6,727 bases of DNA from Euryarchaeota archaeon UBA125. Its GTDB lineage: Archaea; Thermoplasmatota; Poseidoniia; Poseidoniales; Thalassarchaeaceae. How positions within the stretch are numbered: the stretch's first letter is position 1; each line of letters starts with the position of its first letter. Below are positions 1 to 6,348 of the stretch, one piece after another. The notes below the pieces were generated by a model, which did no database searches, had not been told where the DNA came from, and saw nothing but the letters and a program-made list of their open reading frames with translations. The position numbers and the translations under genes are program-made. The DNA is taken from the NCBI GenBank assembly GCA_002502625.1, contig DAPV01000012.1:1-6727 (forward strand), read 5' to 3'.

Positions 1-3000
1 GGTTTGAATTGGGCTAATGCTTCTTCTGATATTTATCTTAATGAAGCATTAGAATTCTATACTACTAACTTTGAAGATATTTCAGATGTGTTTGGGGATA
101 GAAAAGCTTGGATTTACTACACTTTAACCCCCCCATTATTCAGAGGCGAAGGCGATCTTTGGTTTGAAAAGGATGAAAATGGGATTTACACCAATCTTTC
201 AATGTATAATAGTACTAGTAGAACGTGGGTAAATATTGCAAAAAATAATGAAACAACTGGGTGGAACTCTTCAATTGGTGGAATCGATTTTGAAGAAGGG
301 ATTCTATACAAGCCAGATGAAGCATTTGAATCATTTACTCCGCAATTCTGCACTAGAGCTGAAGTTGCAAAATTCATATTTGAAAATGGATTAAGTGGAG
401 AAGCTACCATCGCAGAAGTAATCCAGGAAGAAGGGTATGAAGTAATTTCTCACAATTCAACTGAACATTCTACAATGATCAATATTACTATATCCTTCTC
501 GGGGCCATCTGAACGAAATCTTGTATTCACAAGTGACAATCGTTTTGCTGAAAAACAATCTAATGGTAATGCTGGCCCTGCAATTTCAAATATTACTGTA
601 CTTCCGGGTACAGTAAGCGATAGAGAAAGAGGTAAGGTATACATTGAGTCAACTAAACCATATCCAATTTTGATTAAACAAGTTTCTGGCCCTCATGAAG
701 ACTCAGTAGAGACATTAGACCTCGTTGATCCCACAAAGAATCCACCCACATCATCTGCCTATCGTACAGTTGGTGATTTCATATTATCAAATGGTCCCGG
801 CAATTCTTTGATTGATTTCAGATATTTTCAGGACAATGACCTCGATAATGATGGAATTTCAGATCTTTGTGATGATGATATAGATGGTGATTTGGCAAAG
901 AATCCTATCATAGGAGGAGACGTGGATCAATGTCCTGAAACACTAACAAAATATTTTGTCAATGAAACTGGCCATTATACAGATCAAAATGGCGAACCAT
1001 CTAACTCTCCTGTTCTAAATCCCTCATGGATGGTAGATGAGAATCTAGACGGAATTCACGATGATGTTGAAGATTATGATATTGATGGAGACGGTATTCT
1101 TAATCTTGTCAATCGCCAAGGTCTAACTTCAGAACAAATATGGGATATTCATGTCGCTGGTGAGTATGATATAAATCTGTCAAGTATCAGTAACATGTCT
1201 GAAAGATTTGAACAATTGGGCATTGCTGGTACACCTTATACAGGTTTTGGACATATTTTGGAAAGTAATTTGTCTAATATAACTCCACTATGGGAGGTAT
1301 TAATTAATGCAGAAAACAATCTTTGTGACGACAATCACAAATCTAATTCACCAGAGTATGCCGAGATGGATTGCGAAAATGTTCGATTGGCAATTCATGA
1401 ATCAAGTCGACCATCAAGTCCACAAGAATATTGTAATCAACTTAGATTCATAGATACGAAACAATGGGAGTATTTGTGCGGTTCACCTGAGCGAATTGAA
1501 TCAGGGGATATGATGTACGAGGCAAATTATCAATATACTCCGTTAATTGTGTTCATTCTCCTTTCCATTGTAACAGCTTTGATGCTATTTCCCGCAGCCA
1601 TAGTAATATATTTTAGGAAGATGACTCTCCAAATCGACCATACTAGTAAATCTAAATTATTTGATAGAATCTCGCCGTATATTTCGTTTTCATCGGAAGT
1701 TATTAGGCGATTTTTGAGATTACTTTTAAGGGTAATATTTGTGTTAATTGGATGGGCAATTTTCCAAGCGGGATTATCTCATGTTCTGAATGCTGAACTC
1801 ACATACATCCTTACTCTTGGTGCATCTATCGTCATTTTTGTCGGCTTAGAATTTTCCTCAACTTTGATAGATGGACCTTTTGGAGTTTGGTTAAGGAAAA
1901 ACCGTACTTATTGGTCAAGAATAGGTTATGTCGGAATTGGAATAATCTCTATATTTGCTCTTCGAGATATGTTCGCATCTAACCTTTTGACTCCGTTCTT
2001 ATTTTCTATTGGTTTATCATTCACATTACTAATGATCTTAGCACTGATTGCAAATATTTCGGATTTATTGCGTATCCGGCCTGATTTTGAGATTTCTCGT
2101 TCTGATGCGATAGCGGATGGTATTACATTGCTTGTGTCTATATTAGCATGGATATTTGCATTGAGATGGATTTTGATTGAAGGTTGGTTGATTTCAGGTG
2201 TCAGTTTGGTTATGATATCCGGAGCATTTACTCGATTAGTTCATGGTTCAATTCAATTGTCAAGGTCTGAAACCTTCAGACGAGATAGAGTGCATCAGGT
2301 CATAGGTGGCCGGTCAAGTTGGTTGATGATGTCTTCAGTATTGTTAGTCATATCATTTGTGATGATTCCTTTTGAGATAAATATCGCTTTCATATTTTCT
2401 AACTTCCCTAATCCTGATCCATTTGCAGCTGGGCTTAGAGCCGCATTTTGGGGGAGCGTATACGTTGTTGGATATACAATGCTTTTCTCAATTCCAGTAT
2501 CAATTGGAGCAGCTATTTGGTTAGAAGAATATGCACCGAATAATGCATTCAGACGAGCAATTCAAACATTGATTACTAATTTAGCAGGAGTTCCTGCTGT
2601 AGTATTTGGTTTGTTTGGATTAGCGGTTTTCTTAACCGATAGAGGTATTGGATTAGGTTTAGGCGGTTCTATTTTGACTGCTGGCCTCACTATGGCTACT
2701 ATGGCTATGCCCACAATTGTAATTGCAAGTCAAGAAGCTCTTCGTGCGGTCCCTCCATCTCTACGTCAGGCTGCTTTTGGTCTAGGCTGTACCAAATGGC
2801 AAGTGGTCAAAGATCATGTTCTCCCACATTCATTACCAGGTATGATGACTGGAACTATCCTCGCTATGTCAAGAATCATGGGAGAAGCAGCACCCCTGAT
2901 TTTGGTGGGCGCAGTCGCAGCGACTTTCAGAGAACCAGATCCTTTCTTCTATGTTGATTATCAACTACAACCTAATCTTGATGCCCTTTTAGCATGGATT

Positions 3001-3273
3001 CCTGGTGTTGAATCACAACTTACAAATTTCCCAATATGGTCAGATCGTTCTCCCTTTTCTGCTACAGTTTCCGAATATTCCGGCCCATCTACGAATACTA
3101 GAGGAGGTTATACTGTACTCCCAGTTCAAGTTTATCGATGGACGGATCAACCTGCAGCAGGTTTCCAAGTGGCAGCTGCTGGGACCTCCCTCGTTCTTCT
3201 CGCAACTCTTGTGATGGTAAATTCCATTGCGATATTAGTTAGAGCACATTTTAGGAGGTATACCCGAACATGA
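1..3273 (+). CDS. pstA: PstA-type phosphate ABC transporter permease with large N-terminal ectodomain (5' end cut by window)
   Basis: This is the inner channel subunit of the high-affinity phosphate importer and would pair with PstC and the ATPase PstB. The frame is open through base 1 (Gly codon at 1-3), and the TTG at 4 has no ribosome site, so the true start lies upstream. Numbering from that TTG, residues 1-512 are hydrophilic, with calcium-type acidic repeats and about a dozen N-x-S/T sequons. A membrane helix follows at about 513-537. Residues 540-760 hold roughly six further hydrophobic segments. The PstA core runs from about 770 to 1089 and includes an EAA-type coupling loop around 909-940 and the family motif GEAAPLI at 960-966. 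LPVQVY at 1039-1044 matches the usual PstA 'LPVQIY'. PstA is normally about 280-300 residues, so the N-terminal two thirds are extra. The PstA core is secure. What the ectodomain and extra helices do is unknown. Confidence 0.88.
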   Translation, partial: GLNWANASSDIYLNEALEFYTTNFEDISDVFGDRKAWIYYTLTPPLFRGEGDLWFEKDENGIYTNLSMYNSTSRTWVNIAKNNETTGWNSSIGGIDFEEGILYKPDEAFESFTPQFCTRAEVAKFIFENGLSGEATIAEVIQEEGYEVISHNSTEHSTMINITISFSGPSERNLVFTSDNRFAEKQSNGNAGPAISNITVLPGTVSDRERGKVYIESTKPYPILIKQVSGPHEDSVETLDLVDPTKNPPTSSAYRTVGDFILSNGPGNSLIDFRYFQDNDLDNDGISDLCDDDIDGDLAKNPIIGGDVDQCPETLTKYFVNETGHYTDQNGEPSNSPVLNPSWMVDENLDGIHDDVEDYDIDGDGILNLVNRQGLTSEQIWDIHVAGEYDINLSSISNMSERFEQLGIAGTPYTGFGHILESNLSNITPLWEVLINAENNLCDDNHKSNSPEYAEMDCENVRLAIHESSRPSSPQEYCNQLRFIDTKQWEYLCGSPERIESGDMMYEANYQYTPLIVFILLSIVTALMLFPAAIVIYFRKMTLQIDHTSKSKLFDRISPYISFSSEVIRRFLRLLLRVIFVLIGWAIFQAGLSHVLNAELTYILTLGASIVIFVGLEFSSTLIDGPFGVWLRKNRTYWSRIGYVGIGIISIFALRDMFASNLLTPFLFSIGLSFTLLMILALIANISDLLRIRPDFEISRSDAIADGITLLVSILAWIFALRWILIEGWLISGVSLVMISGAFTRLVHGSIQLSRSETFRRDRVHQVIGGRSSWLMMSSVLLVISFVMIPFEINIAFIFSNFPNPDPFAAGLRAAFWGSVYVVGYTMLFSIPVSIGAAIWLEEYAPNNAFRRAIQTLITNLAGVPAVVFGLFGLAVFLTDRGIGLGLGGSILTAGLTMATMAMPTIVIASQEALRAVPPSLRQAAFGLGCTKWQVVKDHVLPHSLPGMMTGTILAMSRIMGEAAPLILVGAVAATFREPDPFFYVDYQLQPNLDALLAWIPGVESQLTNFPIWSDRSPFSATVSEYSGPSTNTRGGYTVLPVQVYRWTDQPAAGFQVAAAGTSLVLLATLVMVNSIAILVRAHFRRYTRT
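832..1104 (+). repeat. TSP3-like acidic calcium-binding repeat region in the permease ectodomain
   Basis: Residues 277-296 (counting from the TTG at 4) read D-N-D-L-D-N-D-G-I-S-D-L-C-D and continue with more Asp. A C-P pair follows about 20 residues later (VDQCPET). This is the layout of thrombospondin type-3 repeats, in which alternating Asp and Asn side chains hold calcium. A second acidic unit lies at about 344-367 (DENLDGIHDD, then DIDGDGILN). Such repeats are common in surface proteins of marine archaea and bacteria and work outside the cell, which supports an exterior location. Calcium binding is inferred from the motif. Confidence 0.7.
3253..3273 (+). promoter_or_regulatory. Shine-Dalgarno site and ATGA overlap coupling pstA to pstB
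   Basis: AGGAGGT at 3253-3259 lies 10 bases before the ATG at 3270. The pstA stop TGA (3271-3273) overlaps that ATG by two bases within the shared ATGA. This fixes the pstB start, so the N-terminal TerB-like extension is truly translated. It also suggests translational coupling of the two subunits. Confidence 0.85.
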
Positions 3274-4379
3274 CACCCACCATAGATAGAGATGACTTGA
3301 TTGCCGCAGCTGAAGCGTTAGTAGCAGCCGATGGCGAATTGAATGAACAAGAAGTGAAGATGTTACGTATCTTAATTGAAAGCGTAGAAGAGTCAGAAGA
3401 AAACTCATTTTCTTTAAATGAAACAGAAGCAATTTTTAGAACAATTACAGAATCAGATGGAGAAACATCATTTGAAGAAACATCTTTTATTCGAAATTTC
3501 ATAGAGGCTAATTTTGATAATCATCAAGAAAACCGCGAAGAAGATAATGTAATTGATGCGACTAATTCAACCTCTGCAACAGAGGGATTAAATCTTGTAT
3601 CTACAGATGAGTTAGAAATCGATGGTGATCCACATATTTGGGTCCGTAATCTGGATTTACATTATGGTTCAGTACAGACACTTTTCGAAGTGTCGGTCCC
3701 CATTGAAAAGAATGCAGTAACTGCATTAATTGGGCCATCAGGTTGTGGCAAATCTACATTACTGAGATGTTTGAATCGGATGAATGATCTAATTCCAATT
3801 TGTAAAATAGACGGTGAAATATCATTCGAAGGAGAAGATATTCAAAGAAGAACCACAGATTTAGTTACATTACGAAGAAGAATAGGTATGGTATTTCAAA
3901 AGCCAAATCCATTCCCTAAATCAGTATATGACAATGTAGCATATGGGGTTCGTCTCCATTACAAACCATCACGTAGACGATTAAATGAAATTGTTGAAAA
4001 TTCCTTAAAACGGGCAGCAATTTGGGAAGAAGTTTCAGATCGCCTTCATGAATTAGGTACTAGTCTTTCAGGTGGTCAACAACAGCGTTTGTGCATAGCT
4101 AGAACGATTGCCGTAGAGCCCGATATAATACTGATGGATGAACCTTGTAGTGCTCTTGATCCAATTGCCACAGCCAAGATTGAGGAATTAATTCTTGAAT
4201 TAAAGAAACATTTTACAGTTGTAATTGTTACTCATTCAATGTCTCAAGCACAACGAGTTTCAGATTATACAGGGTTTATGTATCTCGGAAGAATGGCAGA
4301 ATTCGGGAAAACAGAACAGATTTTCTCTAATCCAAATAATGAGTTAACTCGAAGATATATTAGTGGACGATTCGGTTGA
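3270..4379 (+). CDS. pstB: Phosphate ABC transporter ATP-binding protein PstB with N-terminal TerB-like domain
   Basis: This is the cytoplasmic ATPase that powers phosphate import through PstC/PstA. The ABC domain covers about residues 120-369, the normal full length of PstB. It has Walker A GPSGCGKST (155-163), the Q-loop FQKPNPFPKS with Gln210 (the PNPFP stretch is typical of PstB), signature LSGGQQQR (266-273), Walker B IILMDEP (286-292) and the switch His322 in VTHSM. All catalytic residues are intact. Residues 1-82 are an added helical domain with two DGE turns (21-23 and 63-65), each followed by an acidic amphipathic helix, as in TerB-like domains. An acidic linker of about 40 residues joins the two parts. 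The strong ribosome site and ATGA overlap with pstA support the start. PstB assignment is near certain. The TerB-like label is by pattern only. Confidence 0.95.
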   Translation: MTPTIDRDDLIAAAEALVAADGELNEQEVKMLRILIESVEESEENSFSLNETEAIFRTITESDGETSFEETSFIRNFIEANFDNHQENREEDNVIDATNSTSATEGLNLVSTDELEIDGDPHIWVRNLDLHYGSVQTLFEVSVPIEKNAVTALIGPSGCGKSTLLRCLNRMNDLIPICKIDGEISFEGEDIQRRTTDLVTLRRRIGMVFQKPNPFPKSVYDNVAYGVRLHYKPSRRRLNEIVENSLKRAAIWEEVSDRLHELGTSLSGGQQQRLCIARTIAVEPDIILMDEPCSALDPIATAKIEELILELKKHFTVVIVTHSMSQAQRVSDYTGFMYLGRMAEFGKTEQIFSNPNNELTRRYISGRFG

Positions 4380-4385
4380 AATACA

Positions 4386-4409
4386 TTAATTAAATAATAT
4401 TTCTAGGAT
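4386..4409 (+). promoter_or_regulatory. AT-rich pstB-kinase spacer with possible archaeal TATA box and short ribosome site
   Basis: The 35-base gap holds TTAATTAAATAATATTT, with TTAAATAA centred about 22 bases before the ATG at 4415. That is a plausible TATA-box distance for a leaderless start of the kinase pair. AGGAT at 4405-4409 is a weak Shine-Dalgarno-like match. Either simple read-through from pstB or an internal promoter fits. Confidence 0.3.
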
Positions 4410-4414
4410 ATGAT

Positions 4415-5149
4415 ATGAAAAATAAGGGTATTCTAATTGCGGTTGAGGGCATGGATGGAAGTGGTAAATCCACTCAAGCTATGCTTATATTCAATTGGAT
4501 TCGGGCCTTGGGACTTCCTGTTCATCATACTGAATGGAACTCAAGTCCAATGGTTGCTACCGCTACCAAGTTTGGTAAAGATAGTAAGCGATTGAAACCT
4601 CAAACCTTCCATCTTATTCATACCGCAGATTTTGCAGATCGATGGAATAAACAAATTGAGCCAATGTTAGAGGTGGGTGGAATTGTCATCTGCGATCGAT
4701 ATAAGTTCACGGCTATGGCACGAGACGGTGCTCGAGGTGTTGATTTATCGATGATTGAAGATAATTATTCATTTGCTAGAGAGCCCGATATTACGTTATA
4801 TTTCGATATACCTACCCATGTAGGTTATGAACGAATTACCTCTGGACGACCTAATCTAAAGTTTTACGAAGCGGGTCTAGATATGGGTTGGACATTAGAC
4901 CCATTTGAATCATACAAGATTCTCCAAGGAAAAATTAAGTCCATTTATGATAGGTTAGCTGACGAAAATCGAATTGTTCGTGTTGATGCAATGGGCACTG
5001 TGGCGGAAGTCCAGACAAGAGTCCGAGAATTAATTTCAGATTATGTTGACCTTGATAATATTGAACCTATTGACGAGACCGATCGTAAGGCAGAAATGAT
5101 TCGCCTTTCATCCTTTGATTGGGGGGCTCTTGAGGAGGAGAGTAAATGA
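4415..5149 (+). CDS. Thymidylate-kinase-fold P-loop kinase, intact active-site P-loop
   Basis: This is a soluble nucleoside-monophosphate-kinase-fold protein related to dTMP kinase. It has Walker A EGMDGSGKSTQ (11-21, Lys18), the DRY motif (94-96) followed by an ARG-x-D stretch like the family's 'RGLD', the FDIP motif (130-133, Asp131) and a lid arginine at 145 in SGRP. These are the usual phosphate-handling parts. It departs from classical dTMP kinase at the base-binding side. The TREPGG loop is replaced by TEWNSS (39-44), and the YQ that contacts thymine is replaced by RD (103-104). A YEAGLD motif (151-156) is shared with the next gene. An acidic tail after about residue 212 extends past the normal kinase length. 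It follows pstB by 35 bases and overlaps its paralogue. A phosphotransferase is likely, but the substrate is uncertain and dTMP should not be assumed. Confidence 0.8.
   Translation: MKNKGILIAVEGMDGSGKSTQAMLIFNWIRALGLPVHHTEWNSSPMVATATKFGKDSKRLKPQTFHLIHTADFADRWNKQIEPMLEVGGIVICDRYKFTAMARDGARGVDLSMIEDNYSFAREPDITLYFDIPTHVGYERITSGRPNLKFYEAGLDMGWTLDPFESYKILQGKIKSIYDRLADENRIVRVDAMGTVAEVQTRVRELISDYVDLDNIEPIDETDRKAEMIRLSSFDWGALEEESK
5132..5149 (+). promoter_or_regulatory. Shine-Dalgarno site and ATGA overlap joining the two kinase genes
   Basis: A GA-rich ribosome site (GAGGAGGAG, 5132-5140) ends five bases before the ATG at 5146. The upstream gene's TGA (5147-5149) shares ATGA with that start. The arrangement points to coupled, near-stoichiometric synthesis of the two paralogues. 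Confidence 0.8.
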
Positions 5150-5826
5150 GTTACGAAGGAAAGCTCATCGTTATTGAGGGCCCCGACAATGTAGGTCGGT
5201 CTATGCATGCACGACTGTTGAGTGAACGCCTCAAAGCACATGGTGTTGCTGTTTCCATAGTGGGGCTTGCTCGTTCAGATTTACTCGGGGATCTCATAAA
5301 AAAATCTAGTTCTGACCTCCATCAATTGAATTGGCGAACTCGGGCTCTTCTATATGCTACGGATTTGCATGATCAATTTATCCATAAAATTGACCCACTC
5401 CTGTCTGCTGGGTTTGTGATAATCGCTGATAGATATACGGCTACTCCAATGATACGTGAAAAAATACGGGGAGGAGATGTAGAATGGATTGGAGGATTAT
5501 ACAAAACCATGCCTGAACCTGATGTGACCATAATCCTTCAAGCCGGCGGCCGCCGGCTGTTGAATCGCATGATGAATAATGATTCCATAACCAAACTAAA
5601 TCACTATGAAGCAGGAGCGGATTTAGCACTATCACCCTCGATAACTCGTTCATTCTTGAAATATCAAAAACTCCTCCGTCACGCCTTCTTGGAATATGCA
5701 AATATTGGTGCTCACCCCATTATCCATACTCGTGATTCTGTTGATAGTGTCCATTCTTCTGTATGGAGTCATGTCAAACCAACAGTCGCTGGTATGCTAC
5801 AAACAATCAAGAAACAAGATCTATAA
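5146..5826 (+). CDS. Thymidylate-kinase-fold paralogue with degenerate P-loop (probable pseudokinase partner)
   Basis: This gene is clearly homologous to the preceding kinase. The P-loop sits at the same residues (12-20), DRY is at 95-97, and YEAGAD at 154-159 matches YEAGLD. Helical stretches around 'YATDLHD' also match 'HTADFAD'. Key catalytic positions have changed: the P-loop reads GPDNVGRSM, with Arg18 for the invariant Lys and Met20 for Ser/Thr. FDIP has become LQAG, so Asp131 of the partner is Gln132 here. The lid SGRP arginine is replaced in an NNDSITK stretch. Length (226) and reading frame are intact, so it is not decaying randomly. I infer a non-catalytic or weakly active subunit that pairs with the upstream enzyme. 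P-loops with GRS in place of GKS do occur in some kinase-like families as I recall them, so activity with Arg cannot be excluded. Confidence 0.78.
   Translation: MSYEGKLIVIEGPDNVGRSMHARLLSERLKAHGVAVSIVGLARSDLLGDLIKKSSSDLHQLNWRTRALLYATDLHDQFIHKIDPLLSAGFVIIADRYTATPMIREKIRGGDVEWIGGLYKTMPEPDVTIILQAGGRRLLNRMMNNDSITKLNHYEAGADLALSPSITRSFLKYQKLLRHAFLEYANIGAHPIIHTRDSVDSVHSSVWSHVKPTVAGMLQTIKKQDL
5541..5558. repeat. 18-bp perfect GC-rich palindrome inside the second kinase gene
   Basis: AGCCGGCGGCCGCCGGCT equals its own reverse complement and contains a GCGGCCGC core. Flanking TTCAA (5537-5541 side) and TTGAA (5560-5564) can extend the stem if two bases bulge. It is the only strongly GC-rich run in an otherwise AT-rich window. 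It encodes the AGGRR stretch that replaces the conserved DIP motif of the partner kinase. Confidence 0.9.
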
Positions 5827-6213
5827 TTCCGTCAGTGGGATTTCTAATCTAGGAATTGGGAAGTTAGTTGTGTGTTTCGAGGACTTTGGTTTCATCAAGC
5901 GGTTTTGCATAGAGGTTTCAATCACCAGTTCTTTAGTTACTGAGTTGAGGGGAGCAGGTGGCCAAGCTCCCACCTCAATTCTGTGGTCATTTTCATAATC
6001 AATGAGAATGACAGGAACCCTATTTAGGCCAAGTCGTAAACTGGCTTCATAACGATGATGTCCATCTAGGATAGTTTTCGTCACACTATCTACCAAAAGT
6101 GGTTTGTGAAAAAAACCGTTGGATTGAATCTTTGTAAACATCTTCTCAACACGCCAATCATATGTCTTTTCATGAGGCCGTAAGAGAGACAACTCGACTA
6201 ACTCCCAAGACAT
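5821..6213 (-). CDS. Short ParB/sulfiredoxin-fold protein, SerK-like (possible free-serine kinase)
   Basis: The protein shows the ParB-N/Srx fold pattern: LRPHE (11-15), a helix ending in a Gly turn before PLLVD (38-42), then LDGHHRYEASLRLG (49-62) and VPVILIDY (66-73). Within this fold, archaeal SerK and staphylococcal SbnI phosphorylate free L-serine, whereas ParB proper binds CTP and DNA. The DGHHR box, the 'IEVGAWPP' stretch and a C-terminal TKELVIE...MKPKSSKHT segment fit, from memory, the archaeal SerK-like group better than chromosome-partition ParB. There is no HTH domain. At 130 residues it is much shorter than SerK (about 240). An in-frame stop 12-15 bases upstream fixes the start region. 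It converges on the kinase genes and overlaps them by six bases. The fold is confident. Serine kinase activity is only a suggestion. Confidence 0.75.
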   Translation of the reverse strand: MSWELVELSLLRPHEKTYDWRVEKMFTKIQSNGFFHKPLLVDSVTKTILDGHHRYEASLRLGLNRVPVILIDYENDHRIEVGAWPPAPLNSVTKELVIETSMQNRLMKPKSSKHTTNFPIPRLEIPLTEL

Positions 6214-6223
6214 GTATATACAT
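6212..6223. promoter_or_regulatory. 12-bp palindrome overlapping the start codon of the SerK-like gene
   Basis: ATGTATATACAT is a perfect inverted repeat whose bottom-strand end supplies two of the three bases of the ATG start. It could be an operator, or could pair in mRNA and mask the start. No good Shine-Dalgarno site precedes the gene. Confidence 0.35.
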
Positions 6224-6348
6224 CTTTAACGCCGTTCATAGCCCTTGTGATAAAAAACACATAATTCTAAGTGGGTGAATGGGTTAATTCACCATGATTC
6301 AATTGAATTCAAATTTGAGAAATAAAACAGAAAAGGGAATCAGGAGAA
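6214..6348. other. Intergenic region with several short palindromes
   Basis: This AT-rich spacer separates two minus-strand genes. Besides the start-codon palindrome it has a 7-bp stem, GGTGAAT (6274-6280) with ATTCACC (6287-6293) around a 6-base loop. It also has three overlapping perfect palindromes: ATTCAATTGAAT (6297-6308), TTGAATTCAA (6303-6312) and TCAAATTTGA (6309-6318). A minus-strand TTTTTTATC (bases 6249-6257) about 40 bases before the SerK-like start is a weak TATA-box candidate. No tRNA, no further ORF and no CRISPR repeat is seen. Confidence 0.5.

Noticed and set aside
4..6. TTG at base 4 as the true start of the permease gene
   Set aside because: The frame continues to base 1, there is no ribosome site or signal peptide, and the sequence starts mid-domain. 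The gene is simply cut by the window.
3235..3502. Minus-strand reading frames opposite the start of pstB
   Set aside because: They lie antisense to the well-supported pstA end and pstB N-terminus and show no domain or ribosome site.
4415..5826. Kinase pair as polyphosphate kinase 2 (PPK2)
   Set aside because: PPK2 has a different P-loop context and an FDRSWYN-type motif. These proteins have the DRY and FDIP layout of the thymidylate-kinase group.
5825..5857. AATTCC (5825-5830) and GGAATT (5852-5857) as a terminator for the plus-strand operon
   Set aside because: Only six AT-rich pairs around a 21-base loop, no T-run after it, and it lies inside the opposing coding sequence.
5696..5998. A 100-codon plus-strand frame across the kinase/SerK-like junction
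   Set aside because: It overlaps two well-supported genes, and its translation shows no recognisable family pattern.
5821..6213. SerK-like gene as a chromosome-partition ParB
   Set aside because: It has no HTH or dimerisation domain, no adjacent parA, and its C-terminal motif fits the archaeal SerK-like group better.
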